Source: Endomychus coccineus (lineage: Eukaryota > Arthropoda > Insecta > Coleoptera > Endomychidae). From it: a stretch of 64,000 nt of DNA. The position numbers and the translations under genes are program-made. The stretch lies in the NCBI GenBank assembly GCA_958510875.1, contig OY294072.1, positions 3,534,001 through 3,598,000 on the forward strand, read 5' to 3'. The notes beneath the pieces were generated by a model, which was given only the letters and a program-made list of their open reading frames with translations, was not told the DNA's origin and did not search any database. Within the stretch, counting starts at the first letter, position 1, and each line of letters starts with the position of its first letter. Shown one piece after another: positions 18,217-29,545 of this stretch.

Positions 18217-18720
18217 TTATTTTATAATAGATAGAACATCTTGCTTCGTAAGAAATTCATATAATTTCCAGCTATTCACACTACAACACATAGGATTCTT
18301 ACTATGGGAGTGATGAAGACAGATTAAATCGCAATTTCCTCGCACAAATTTCGGACCTTCATCTTTTATATTTTCTACTTTCACTCGATGAAACCTCCAT
18401 TTTTTTAAGCTCTTTATAAGGAATTTAGCTTTCCCCTCTCCACTAACATATATGACACTGTCTGGATCAATATTTTCCTTCAGTATTTCCTCCATTTGAT
18501 CATATTCCTGATATCCTGAGTTGTAGGGAATACCATGATATCTTTCACCACTTAATATTTTCTTCATCTGACTTTCGGAAAGTTGATTCAACGGAATAGG
18601 TGGTTTGAATAGAAAATATTTCTCTAACTTTTTCTCACAATCCAACAAGGCGAGTTCCTTTACTATATATTTTTGTGAAGACATGTGACAGCTCTGAATA
18701 TCGACCACTACAGTCTTCAT
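18217..18720 (-). CDS. TIR-encoded protein, right copy
   Basis: Intact 167-codon counterpart of the gene at 6563 with roughly a dozen residue changes (for example QSC for QSF, and KKWRFHR for EKWGLHR). The survival of a full frame in both TIRs of a decayed element suggests either recent gene conversion or selection. The same MKTVVVDIQS start and ICLHHSHSKNPMCC end are present. Confidence 0.6.
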   Translation of the reverse strand: MKTVVVDIQSCHMSSQKYIVKELALLDCEKKLEKYFLFKPPIPLNQLSESQMKKILSGERYHGIPYNSGYQEYDQMEEILKENIDPDSVIYVSGEGKAKFLIKSLKKWRFHRVKVENIKDEGPKFVRGNCDLICLHHSHSKNPMCCSVNSWKLYEFLTKQDVLSIIK

Positions 18721-19314
18721 CTCGAACTATAATGACTGTCCATCTTTACCCCCACCCTCAACTCAGAGTTGTAAAAACGATGAAAACGATCGTTTCGACC
18801 GTTTGAATCGTTTCGATCGTTTTCTAATCGTTTTAACCGTGTTCCAATCTCAAACTTGAAGACCGGTAATGCTGTGACCTACATCTAATCAGACTGTCTG
18901 TTCACAAGTGGCTCCCCCACACAACACACTTCTATTCCACACATACACACACACACACAACATCCAACTCTATGGTTCACAACCACACTGTTCACAGACG
19001 CCATGACAGTTACAACCAGCCAACATTACACACGTCATATCACATTACCTACAGACGCCATGAAGGTTACAACCACCATTACACACGTCATACCTACAGA
19101 CGCCATGACAGGTCTCGAACACAACACACAACATCCAACTTTATGGTCCACAACACACTTCTATTCTATTCTACAGACAACATCCAACTCTATGGTCCGC
19201 TACCCTCAGAACACAGAAGCACATCTAACATCTAACCTCTCTCTCACACTCACGCAATTCCCTATACTCAGACCGGATGTACTTCCGTCCCAGAACGCGC
19301 TCATTACATCTACT

Positions 19315-19320
19315 AATGAT
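19315..19320. repeat. Target site duplication, right (AATGAT)
   Basis: Second copy of the 6-bp target; repeated again at 22143-22148 by the tandem duplication. Confidence 0.92.
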
Positions 19321-20156
19321 AGAGTTAAATTATCAAAAAGAAATAGATGTTAAAATATGAAATGAAGGACTTTGTCTTGAAATTTCTTGGAATGATAATT
19401 ATTAAAAATGATGAAAAAGATTTAATTTACAAGATTCTAAAAAGATTTAATATGTCAGATTCAAAAGTCTCAAATATTCCAGTAGAACCAAAAATTAACT
19501 TAGTATGTAATGATTCGTCTAGTGATGAACATTTACCTTATAAAGAGCTTATTGGTAATCTAATGTATGTTTTGTTAGGAAGTAGACCTGATTTGAGTTA
19601 TGTATGCAGTTACATATTTCAGCCAATTTCAAAATTGTTATACAAAAGAACATTGGAAATATTTGAAAAACGTTTTAAGATATTTAAAATCTATAGAAAA
19701 TTATGGTCTAAAATATGAAAAATCTAAATATTCTAACAAAGAAATTGTATCAGCTTATGTTGACGCAGATTTTGCTAACGATGTTAATAGCAGGAAAAGT
19801 ATTTCAGGTTTTGGTATTAAACTGTTTAATAATTTTGTTTGCTGAAGAAGCAAGAAACAGACAACAGTCACTCTGTCGAGTGCAGAAGCAGAATACATAT
19901 GCTGTGTTAACGAGTGTTTGTTTATTGCGCAATTATTAAAAGAAATTTTGAATAAAAATATTTTTCCTGTTAATATTTTCGAAGATAATCAGTCATGCAT
20001 TAAGATGGCTAACACTTTAGAAACAAAAAGAACTAAGCATATAGATGTACGTCATCATTTTATTAGGGACTGTATAATTAAAAATGAAATAACTTTATCA
20101 TATGTCTGTACATCAGAACAAATATTTTTACGAAGTTTCTTTGTAAAGTAAAATTT
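19321..20156 (+). pseudogene. Copia RT C-terminus and RNase H, first copy
   Basis: Continuation of the Copia RT cut at 5648. The joined frame soon meets a TGA (19358), and the homologous frame is shifted by one base. Seen: KFLGMII, YKELIGNLMYVLLGSRPDLSY, YVDADFANDVNSRKS, a TGA where KSKKQTTVTLSSAEAEY normally begins with Trp, then NQSCIKMANT and RTKHIDVRHHFIR, the RNase H C-terminus. Several frameshifts. Confidence 0.9.
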
Positions 20157-20542
20157 ATTTACTTTAGAAATAATTAATATTTCTTTATAGTTTAAGTTGT
20201 TGTTAACCTGATTTGATTTTCGTTTAGTTTGAAATGTTTTTTTTTAATGTAATAATGCAGAATTGCGAGGAAACATGAGAAAAATAATAATAATAACATG
20301 TTGACCTGTCAACAACTTTACACTTAATGAGTGCGAAGATATGAAAACCTTGTGTAATATCAGAGAATGTCGCCGGTGACGTCACCATCGTTCGTAAACT
20401 ATGGTCGCCGGATTGAATCAGTTACTGACAACGGTTTTGAAGCAGTGACGTCATCATCGTTCGTAAACTATGATCGCCGGATCTTCAATTCAATAAAAGA
20501 TAAAACGCTAAGATTGAAACACTGCATAGCATAAATTTCATT

Positions 20543-21015
20543 TTATTTCTGTGGTGTTGCTCTAGTTTGATAATTAATCGATGTAGTTGGTTGTTCTCCT
20601 CCAGTTTGCTAATTATTAGTTTCACCCTCACTACCATCATGGAATAATAACTTGAGTTTATAGTTAAACATAGACATCGTTTTAGGAATATCGTATGTAA
20701 AAACCTCTTGTTGGTTCTCATTAATCATTAGGTGATTCATCGGTTGCCATTCCGTTCGGTTACATTCATTTTTGAGATCCATGCTGGGACATATATAAAT
20801 ATGTTTCACTCGGTGTGGAGCGTTTGTATATAAGATTCCGTTTAAAATTGAGGTTAGGATTATAAAATATGCTTTCAATATAGCCATCTCCAACAGTTAA
20901 ATTACCCAGTTGTCTTATAACTATATTTTTATCTTCATAAAATTCTATGTCTACTCAGTGCTTTCACTCTTTCACCAAATTCATACAGTTTACGTGCGTA
21001 TTCAGCTGAAGACAT
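20543..21015 (-). pseudogene. Second TIR gene, duplicated copy
   Basis: Identical to 17715-18187, with the same breaks, as part of the tandem duplication. Confidence 0.6.
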
Positions 21016-21044
21016 ATCGATACTGTGACATATCGATAATGATA

Positions 21045-21548
21045 TTATTTTATAATAGATAGAACATCTTGCTTCGTAAGAAATTCATATAATTTCCAGC
21101 TATTCACACTACAACACATAGGATTCTTACTATGGGAGTGATGAAGACAGATTAAATCGCAATTTCCTCGCACAAATTTCGGACCTTCATCTTTTATATT
21201 TTCTACTTTCACTCGATGAAACCTCCATTTTTTTAAGCTCTTTATAAGGAATTTAGCTTTCCCCTCTCCACTAACATATATGACACTGTCTGGATCAATA
21301 TTTTCCTTCAGTATTTCCTCCATTTGATCATATTCCTGATATCCTGAGTTGTAGGGAATACCATGATATCTTTCACCACTTAATATTTTCTTCATCTGAC
21401 TTTCGGAAAGTTGATTCAACGGAATAGGTGGTTTGAATAGAAAATATTTCTCTAACTTTTTCTCACAATCCAACAAGGCGAGTTCCTTTACTATATATTT
21501 TTGTGAAGACATGTGACAGCTCTGAATATCGACCACTACAGTCTTCAT
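21045..21548 (-). CDS. TIR-encoded protein, duplicated copy
   Basis: Identical to the ORF at 18217-18720 as part of the tandem duplication; intact 167 codons with its upstream AAACGRT array. Third complete copy of the gene in the window. Confidence 0.6.
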   Translation of the reverse strand: MKTVVVDIQSCHMSSQKYIVKELALLDCEKKLEKYFLFKPPIPLNQLSESQMKKILSGERYHGIPYNSGYQEYDQMEEILKENIDPDSVIYVSGEGKAKFLIKSLKKWRFHRVKVENIKDEGPKFVRGNCDLICLHHSHSKNPMCCSVNSWKLYEFLTKQDVLSIIK

Positions 21549-22148
21549 CTCGAACTATAATGACTGTCCATCTTTACCCCCACCCTCAACTCAGAGTTGT
21601 AAAAACGATGAAAACGATCGTTTCGACCGTTTGAATCGTTTCGATCGTTTTCTAATCGTTTTAACCGTGTTCCAATCTCAAACTTGAAGACCGGTAATGC
21701 TGTGACCTACATCTAATCAGACTGTCTGTTCACAAGTGGCTCCCCCACACAACACACTTCTATTCCACACATACACACACACACACAACATCCAACTCTA
21801 TGGTTCACAACCACACTGTTCACAGACGCCATGACAGTTACAACCAGCCAACATTACACACGTCATATCACATTACCTACAGACGCCATGAAGGTTACAA
21901 CCACCATTACACACGTCATACCTACAGACGCCATGACAGGTCTCGAACACAACACACAACATCCAACTTTATGGTCCACAACACACTTCTATTCTATTCT
22001 ACAGACAACATCCAACTCTATGGTCCGCTACCCTCAGAACACAGAAGCACATCTAACATCTAACCTCTCTCTCACACTCACGCAATTCCCTATACTCAGA
22101 CCGGATGTACTTCCGTCCCAGAACGCGCTCATTACATCTACTAATGAT

Positions 22149-22984
22149 AGAGTTAAATTATCAAAAAGAAATAGATGTTAAAATATGAAATGAAGGACTT
22201 TGTCTTGAAATTTCTTGGAATGATAATTATTAAAAATGATGAAAAAGATTTAATTTACAAGATTCTAAAAAGATTTAATATGTCAGATTCAAAAGTCTCA
22301 AATATTCCAGTAGAACCAAAAATTAACTTAGTATGTAATGATTCGTCTAGTGATGAACATTTACCTTATAAAGAGCTTATTGGTAATCTAATGTATGTTT
22401 TGTTAGGAAGTAGACCTGATTTGAGTTATGTATGCAGTTACATATTTCAGCCAATTTCAAAATTGTTATACAAAAGAACATTGGAAATATTTGAAAAACG
22501 TTTTAAGATATTTAAAATCTATAGAAAATTATGGTCTAAAATATGAAAAATCTAAATATTCTAACAAAGAAATTGTATCAGCTTATGTTGACGCAGATTT
22601 TGCTAACGATGTTAATAGCAGGAAAAGTATTTCAGGTTTTGGTATTAAACTGTTTAATAATTTTGTTTGCTGAAGAAGCAAGAAACAGACAACAGTCACT
22701 CTGTCGAGTGCAGAAGCAGAATACATATGCTGTGTTAACGAGTGTTTGTTTATTGCGCAATTATTAAAAGAAATTTTGAATAAAAATATTTTTCCTGTTA
22801 ATATTTTCGAAGATAATCAGTCATGCATTAAGATGGCTAACACTTTAGAAACAAAAAGAACTAAGCATATAGATGTACGTCATCATTTTATTAGGGACTG
22901 TATAATTAAAAATGAAATAACTTTATCATATGTCTGTACATCAGAACAAATATTTTTACGAAGTTTCTTTGTAAAGTAAAATTT
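22149..22984 (+). pseudogene. Copia RT C-terminus and RNase H, second copy
   Basis: Identical to 19321-20156. This copy runs on into the Copia 3' end: a GAAGGG polypurine-like word (about 23093-23098), then the candidate LTR start TGTTAATG at 23099. Confidence 0.88.
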
Positions 22985-23098
22985 ATTTACTTTAGAAATA
23001 ATTAATATTTCTTTATAGTTTAAGTTGTTGTTAACCTGATTTGATTTTCGTTTAGTTTGAAATGTTTTTTTTTAATGTAATAATGCAGAATTGAAGGG

Positions 23099-23640
23099 TG
23101 TTAATGTTGGCAATTCTGTGTACAGCAAATCTGTGAACACTTATTCTCTAAAACTACTCTTAAAATACCAAGGATCGGCTAGCAAATAGACATTATCAAA
23201 GGAGAAGCCGAAAGTTCCTCAGTACCTTTTTTTAGTGGGTAATGGTGAATATATCTTATTTATAGTGTTATAATGTATCCACAGTTTAATTATTTATTAG
23301 CAACTTAATGTTGTATATTCCTTTATTTCAGTTGGATGTAGTAGTACTTGTGAATTGTATTATTACAACCTCTACTCCCAGGCTCTCGGCACATACTTGT
23401 TCTTTCTGTATTTCGACGGGACATAATTTTAACCGACCGAGTTGTCATAGATGGCAATTACATTTTGAACATGATGTGTAAGGTGTAAGTGTTAATATTG
23501 GCAATTTTGTGTACAACAAATCTGTGAACATACTGGTTCTATGACCTTCTAAGATACATAGGTTGGTCATTTTGCAAAACAGTTAATGTCTGGTATTGTC
23601 TTGAGAGTAATCTCTAATAAAGAGTGCAATCCTCACATAT
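23099..23640 (+). repeat. Candidate Copia 3' LTR, with a second related LTR start
   Basis: After the polypurine-like GAAGGG the sequence begins TGTTAATGTTGGCAATTCTG. At 23490 a near copy, TGTTAATATTGGCAATTTTG, begins and shares about 45 bp (CAAATCTGTGAACA), then diverges. Either two related LTRs abut or the LTR has an internal repeat. A TCTAATAAAGAGTG polyadenylation-like signal lies at about 23613. No matching 5' LTR was found left of gag. Confidence 0.5.
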
Positions 23641-24357
23641 AGTCTGCGCATTATAAATAACCACAGTAAGATGATAAGTTACAATACATAAGATACATAC
23701 TGATTTGATTTTCTAAGAACTTAGAAGAAGCTAAACATTATCTCAATTTCCGCACAAAAAGCACTGCCTGACTAATCATTTTGAAAATAGTAATAATTTT
23801 GTTGTAATAGGTTTTAGAAGTCTGAAACAATACAATCAACAAATTCTATTTCGCAGTAAATTATTTCATTCTACATCAATGAATATCATAGATAACTACC
23901 ACGGTAGGGGAGTTATCTATGATGAATATCAACAACCTTCTAGAACCCTGAAGCCAATAATACATTTGATACGTGCATGACAAAAGGCAGAATACCACAT
24001 TATTTAGCCAGGTTTCTAGAAGCAAATTCCTATAAATAAATGACCAGCTTGCTTCTGTGCCCGAACACCACACAACCGCTCCCATTTATGGTTGTTCTGT
24101 GGTATTTGACAACGAATTAATGTAACATCTACCTCTGTACTTCTAGTACACAGTTGTTGGCTCAGTGGTTCACTAGTTGAGTAGTTCATATTCACTAATT
24201 CAGTAGTTGTAGATTTTGGTTGGGTCAGTGTTGAACTAATCTGACTACTGTTTTGGTACGTGTTTTATGTTGAAAAGCAATTTATTAAAATAGGGTGGAT
24301 GAATTTATGCGGAAGTTTTTATTCTGATACATTTTACAACAATAATTTATTTCTCCA
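23641..24357. other. Unassigned stretch with a hairpin
   Basis: No gene recognised. A hairpin at 23885-23923 has 13-bp arms (ATCATAGATAACT / AGTTATCTATGAT) around a 13-nt loop. A splice-acceptor-like tract (TTTATTTCTCCAG) closes the stretch just before the ATG at 24364. Confidence 0.5.
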
Positions 24358-24363
24358 GTAATA

Positions 24364-24771
24364 ATGAACGTGAAGTGCAAATGCTTTGTTCGAAGAACAT
24401 ATGAAATACAACAGGTTCAAGTTAGTATCAAACAAAGACCAATGCATACAAGAGATTATACCTTATGTAGAAGACATAACATTCTATGGAGAAATGACAT
24501 AACAAAAGCTATTCCTCTGATATGTGATGACTGTAAAGAGAAATTTGGAAGATATAAATGCAAATATGGTTCACATATTTCTTGTGATTCGTGTTACAAC
24601 AAACGTAATAATTCCTTTCATTTCTGGTGTGATATTTGCAATAAACCTTCTTGCTTCTTATATATTCCTGAGATTAATAAATTGACTTATGGGTGCCAAT
24701 GGGGATGTGATGAGTACTTTTTACTTTGTGATTTACATTCACACGAATTTCATTGTAGTTATAAGAATTAA
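24364..24771 (+). CDS. Cys-rich protein of unknown function
   Basis: Intact 135-codon ORF with about 15 cysteines arranged in pairs: CKC at the start, CDDC (54-57), CDSC (74-77), CDIC (89-92), then C and H rich to the end (CDLHSHEFHC). This suggests several zinc-binding knuckles, but I do not recognise the family. A polypyrimidine tract and AG lie 6 bp before the ATG and a perfect donor (AAG|GTGAGT, 24827-24832) lies 60 bp after the stop, so it may be an internal exon of a spliced host gene. It is not part of Copia or the Polinton. Confidence 0.5.
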   Translation: MNVKCKCFVRRTYEIQQVQVSIKQRPMHTRDYTLCRRHNILWRNDITKAIPLICDDCKEKFGRYKCKYGSHISCDSCYNKRNNSFHFWCDICNKPSCFLYIPEINKLTYGCQWGCDEYFLLCDLHSHEFHCSYKN

Positions 24772-24879
24772 ATGTATTTTCGCTAAAGGATTATACATTT
24801 GTATACATTAATACAAAATTAACCAGAAGGTGAGTTTCTACATTTATTGACTATAAAATAAAGTCTTATTTATCATCTA

Positions 24880-26620
24880 ATTCAATTTTTGGTGCTATAG
24901 TTAAGTTTTCTCTTTCAAACTATAACTTTACTTAGATAATATATTCAATGATTGATTTATACCTATGTTATTATTGTACTTTCATAAACTATATCAGCAA
25001 GTAATTGTGCTGAACAGGAAAATATGTAAATGTGAATATATTCTGAACTAACCATGATTATGTTATTTCCCCTTTAGAAGGGTGATAAATAAAAAAAATT
25101 ATAGACGCTAGATAAAAATATAATTTGATATGGTGATCAAATTACCAAGTGTGCAAAGCTCTTTTTATTGTGTAAGGATGCCTTATTAATATTCGGAGAA
25201 TGGAACTGTATTGAAACATTTCTAAATATATTGTTAATAAAGTGTAAATTTTTGTTTTGTTCATATTAAAACCAGATATTTTATCACCCTGTAAATCAAA
25301 TTTTCCAAAGGTTCGTATGTAATACATGATACAGTTGTTGTCTCAATAGTAGATGGTAAATATTATCAAGTAGATTTATGTGCATTTCAACCCTTACATT
25401 TTATAGGAGAAAGTATGATGAACAATATGATAATTACAAATAAGGCAAATACAAATACTCTTGGTGATCTTGTAATAGATTCATTAGAGCAAGCAAACCA
25501 ATTGAAATTTCCTGAATTCAATTCATCATGAGTAGAATATTTGAAGAGTCATAATTATGATCTATTTTTTTTCACACTTTAGAACATGAGTGTTCTCTTC
25601 TTTGTTTAAATGCAATTTTTAAACTTTTATGGAAAGTGCCAGCTATTTCTAAAATGCAATGACATATATTTCCTTATTTTATTTCTTACTATCTAGTGTA
25701 AAGGAAGTAGGTATTGTGATCGGCCCAAAAAAATGTGATGTAAGTGTATTTTATGTTTTCTCTGGCAAATTTTGGTAGTTTTAATGACGTGTCAGGTGTC
25801 AGTATAAAACAAGATTGTATTATAGTGTGACTAATTCAAAAATCAACCCGACAGCAGATTCATTATGAAACAGAGTAGTGAGAATTTATTATGAAGACCA
25901 TTTTTGGTGCTATAGTTATGATGAGATTTCTCTCCCAAACAATAATATGAATTTACTTAGCTAATATACTTAATGACTAATTTATATCTATGCTATTATT
26001 GTACTTCCATAAACTGTATCGGCAAGTAATTGCACTATACATTTGATAACATATCAAATTGCCAAGTGTGCAACTAGCTCCAATCTATGTTGTTGGTATG
26101 AATGCATTACCTTGCAGCTTTTTTGCTTCAAATTTTCTTAAGAAATGTTTTTTATAGTTTTATTATTTACCAGCTGTATTTTGATGTAAATTGAATAACA
26201 AAATTATAATAAAACAAATATATCATCCCATCTTTATACATTAACAATTGTTCCACTACACAATGGCATCTGGGTGACTTATTAAAATTCTGAGAATGGA
26301 ACTGTATTGAAACATTTCTTATTATATTGTTATCAAAGTGTAAATTTCTGTTTTGTTCATACTAAAATCAGATATTTTATCTCACTGTAATTCACATTTC
26401 CAAAAGGTTTCTATGTAATATTTGATACAGGCAGTTGTCTTAATAATAGTAGATAGTAACTATATCATCAAGCAGATTATCTGTGGTTCTACCCATTTTA
26501 ATTTCAAATCATATAGGGGAAAGTGTGATGAAAAGTTTGAGAGACATAGGTACTCGGTTATCTTGTAAAAGATTCATCACAACAAATCAATTGAAATTTC
26601 TGGAATTCAATTAATGTTTA
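24880..26620 (+). repeat. Diverged direct duplication (two units of about 0.7 kb)
   Basis: 24880-25540 and 25905-26620 align in the same order: TTTTTGGTGCTATAGTTA, TTATTGTACTT.CATAAACT, GAGAATGGAACTGTATTGAA, TTTTGTTCATA.TAAAA.CAG, then CAATTGAAATTTC.TGAATTC. The second unit has a 120-bp insertion (about 26080-26250). Divergence is substantial, so this is old. Possibly a duplicated exon with its intron flanks. Confidence 0.75.
25332..25531 (+). other. Possible terminal exon of a host gene
   Basis: After an acceptor-like ACATGATACAG, one frame reads VDGKYYQVDLCAFQPLHFIG and continues to a TGA at about 25529, ending KFPEFNSS. Composition looks protein-coding rather than random. The matching part of the second duplicate (26430-26610) has lost the frame. 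No protein family recognised. Confidence 0.3.
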
Positions 26621-27639
26621 AGTATTGAATGTTTTTCGAACTTTGTAAATGTTATTAAATTGTATATATTTTTTTGAAAAATAGAGTTTAAACAATTGTG
26701 ACATTTCATTCTATTTAATCATGTTATTTCAGGTTTTTATAACTACAAAATGTTTGTATTGGAACAATGTTTATCTAAGCAGTTTTTCTATAATCATTTT
26801 TGATACACAGGAGTGTATTTATTTGCTATTGAACTATGTGTATTCATTTTATAATTACAGGTTATGATATTTATAATTAATGGTATATGATTATATTATA
26901 AAATAGGAATATTTAACAGTTATTTAAGGACTTCATTGGGTTGTAATAAGGTTGGTTATAAAAAAATTCATATTGTATAGTTTCTGATTTCAACAGAGGA
27001 ATGTTACCATTGATTTATGCCCCCTGGGTGTAGATATTTCAATAAGGATGAGATCGTTAGTGAGTAGGTATTAATACACGTTTTTTGAAAAATTTTTCTC
27101 AGGTAAGTTCCTACAAATGGAACTAAATTATAAAAATTTGATGCTAAATACTAGTGGCTTCGCTGGCCGATAATTCTTTTTGCAAACAGTAGTTTCATCA
27201 TATAATTGTTATTCATACGAGTATTGTACAAATGAGTAGTACCTAGTAAACTTGTCTGAATTAGTACACCTGGGTAAGTCAAAAAGTTGTACAGTTGGTA
27301 CATTATTTTTAGTTATCTATTTTGCACTCTGTAGCTTCATGGTATTGTATCCTCCCCAACCAATTGCACCGTAATTGGAAATAGATTGACCAAAACAAGA
27401 TAAGTTTTCTTCAAATCGTTGGTTTTAGAAAAGTTCTTAGTTCTTTGAACATATGAAAGTCTTCTGACTTTTTGTTATTACCAACTATTTGATGTTGGTG
27501 CATTTTTATTATTATCTACATTTATGATTAATCGAACAGTTATTTTTATGTGATGTGGTGGAATTCAATTTTATAAGAAAAGGACATGAAACGTGGTTTG
27601 TCAACATTTAAAGTGAGCAAATTATATGTTGGCAGTGTT
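26621..27639. other. AT-rich stretch without recognisable genes
   Basis: Nothing codes here. A donor-like CTCAGGTAAGTTCCTAC at about 27101 echoes the GGTGAGTTTCTAC at 24829, so the duplicated unit may have a third, decayed start here. Confidence 0.3.
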
Positions 27640-27985
27640 ATATTTAATTTCAGTCCAGTGTGCCTATGAATAAAAGTACTGATCACCTACAAGAGAAATA
27701 ATAACGCATTCGGAATATATCAACAATAGACGTACATCAAAAATAACATGGGGCAAAGGACAGTGCCCTGCAGCACTCAATAATTTGTAGTTACTTTTCA
27801 GTTGTATGTGTTATTGACTTTTATTGGTTGACGTCTAGGATTTAAATAGATCCTTGCCTAGTCCTCTGATACCCATATGATTTAATTTATTCAATAGTAT
27901 TTCGTGATTTACTGTGTCGAAAGCCTTTGCAAGACCAAGGAATATAGCTGTGTATTTTACTAAATATCCACATTTTACATTATTG
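27640..27985 (-). pseudogene. Non-LTR retrotransposon RT fragment
   Basis: On the minus strand the motif LAKAFDTVNHEILLNKL (RT motif A, about 27880-27940) is clear, followed by HMGIRGLGKDLF, and further on QGTVLCP with LF (motif B, about 27740-27770) in shifted frames. The usual YADD block is not seen. A short decayed LINE remnant. Confidence 0.75.
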
Positions 27986-28770
27986 CGCTTCATTCTCATG
28001 TGTTAAGGAAGATATAAATAGGATTCAGATCCTACGACGACATGTTGCAAAGGCTAAAATTTTCAAGCGTAACTCGAATCATAAAGTCAGATTCCAAGAA
28101 CGTCATAAGTTTATTTTTGTTTTATGGGTAGAATTAAGTTAGATGTTTCTTCCAATATTAGTGAAAAAGAAATGTTGAGGTTTCGTTAATTACATTATTT
28201 CATATATCGGAGGGGTCTATTATTTTAGTGATTGTGTATTGCTTGAGTCATTCTTGCCTCCTTTTATGATTTTTCAATTTTTTTCGAATTGATTATTTCG
28301 CATTTATCAATGTCTTTTTAGAATTTCTATGAATAATTTTTTTTTTAAATTTTATATCGCTCGGATGTAAATTTATGGGTATCAAATATGGATATTTATT
28401 AGAGTAATTGGGTAGTGGTCTTTTACATTCGATTTGAGGATAAATAAGAGATAATATTTGATTTTACAAAACATGGTCTGCACATGTTAGGCTTATTCGA
28501 GTCACACGAGTATGATTATTTATGGCGGATTTGTACCTTATCTTTATGTTATAGTAGTAGTAAATTATAACATAACAGGTTTTTATTATAAAATTGCAAC
28601 TGATTGAACAAAATGAAAATTCAATGTTTTTTATGTAATTAAGAAATTGAGATTGTCAACTGTTATTCTTTATTCAAAGCAATCTGGCAAATAACAGTCT
28701 CGCCCATTATTATACAGCTGCTGGGAATTCTTCAATAGATGATCTAATCGTTTAGCCGCTGCTTTTTTAG
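27986..28770. other. AT-rich stretch without recognisable genes
   Basis: No coding, repeat or RNA signal that I can support. Confidence 0.3.
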
Positions 28771-29476
28771 GTTATGTTTAACCTTGAGGTCAAATATCTC
28801 TTCGAGATACAAATTTATTATCAGCTATTCCTTACCTAGGTAATTTTATTGTACAATGATTGTGAGGAGGATTTACAGTAGATAATGCAACTTTAACTCG
28901 ATTTTTTACATTCCATATTTTATTACCTTCTATTATTACTGCTTTAGTTATTATTCACCTTTTATTTCTTCATCAAACAGGATCTAATAATCTTTTAGGA
29001 ACGAATAAAATTCCATTTCATGCTTATTTTATTTTTAAAGATGTAGGATTTATTATTATAATTTTTTTTATAAACGTTATTAACTCTTAGAAATCCTTTT
29101 TTATCAGGAGATCCAGATAATTTTACCCCTGCTAACCCATTAGTAACTCCTACTCATATTCAACCTGAATGTTATTTTCTAATTGCATATGCTATTTTAC
29201 GATCTATTCCTAATAAATTAGGTAAAGTTATAGTTTTACGTTATATCTATTGCAATTCTTCTTTTTATTCCAATCTTCAATAAGAAAAATTTCTTAAATA
29301 ATCAATTTTATCCAATAAGAAAAATTCTATTTTGAATAGTAGTTATCTCAATAATTGTTTTAACTTTAATTGGATCACAACCTGTAGAAGATCTATTCAT
29401 TTTAATTGGTCAAATTTTTACAATAATTTATTTCATATTATTAATCCTTTTATTTTTAAATTTTGTGATTTATTAA
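28771..29476 (+). pseudogene. Nuclear mitochondrial copy of cytochrome b
   Basis: Translates in pieces as the C-terminal half of insect cytochrome b: [70 protein letters not shown] and the end FLNFVIY. Indels shift the frame (about 28800 and 29240, and after the FKD segment). Part of a longer insertion of mitochondrial DNA. Confidence 0.92.
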
Positions 29477-29479
29477 TAT

Positions 29480-29545
29480 TTTATTGATCAATGAACTTGA
29501 ATAAGTATATATTTTGAAAACATAATAAAGAATAATAAATTTATT
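29480..29545 (+). pseudogene. Mitochondrial tRNA-Ser(UCN) remnant
   Basis: Follows the cytochrome b end as in insect mitochondrial genomes. The core ATGAACTTGAATAAGTATAT and the anticodon loop TTTTGAAAA (TGA) are visible. The 3' arm is degraded. Confidence 0.7.

Larger units (their letters stand above)
5649..19314 (+). mobile_element. Complete Polinton/Maverick (adintovirus-like) element
   Basis: Element of 13,666 bp with long terminal inverted repeats starting AGTAGATGTAATG, a perfect 6-bp target duplication and a virus-like gene set. Order: two TIR genes, packaging ATPase, DUF8207-like protein, coiled-coil protein, integrase, PLA2 minor protein, cysteine protease, minor capsid, major capsid, matrix metalloproteinase (reverse strand), and the TIR genes again in reverse. 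No DNA polymerase B gene is visible. Many genes carry stops or frameshifts, so this insertion is old, although its capsid genes remain largely readable. Polintons are known self-synthesising transposons that may form virions. Confidence 0.93.
17600..19314 (-). repeat. Right terminal inverted repeat of Polinton
   Basis: Reverse complement of the left TIR, ending CATTACATCTACT at 19314 next to AATGAT. It carries the same two genes and the AAACGRT array but a much shorter CA tract. The coding parts differ from the left TIR by scattered substitutions, so the TIRs are not being kept identical. Confidence 0.9.
17437..20264. repeat. Tandem duplication, unit 1 (2,828 bp)
   Basis: This unit and 20265-23092 appear identical throughout; every frame repeats at an offset of 2,828. 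It spans the first 12 codons and promoter of the metalloproteinase, the right TIR, the target duplication and the right Copia half. The left breakpoint is inside the metalloproteinase signal peptide codons, the right one just before the Copia polypurine-like GAAGGG. One shared G is the only junction homology. Confidence 0.93.
20265..23092. repeat. Tandem duplication, unit 2 (2,828 bp)
   Basis: Second copy of the unit at 17437, with no difference noticed. It creates a second metalloproteinase promoter and 12 signal-peptide codons that now run on the minus strand into Copia sequence, and a second complete right Polinton end with target sequence. Identity this high means a very recent event or an assembly duplication. 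Confidence 0.93.

Noticed and set aside
18972..19353. ORFs of 87 and 116 codons in the right TIR (and at 21800-22181)
   Set aside because: They lie in the TIR minisatellite and read GTHT/RRHD-type repeats; the second only becomes long by running into Copia sequence.
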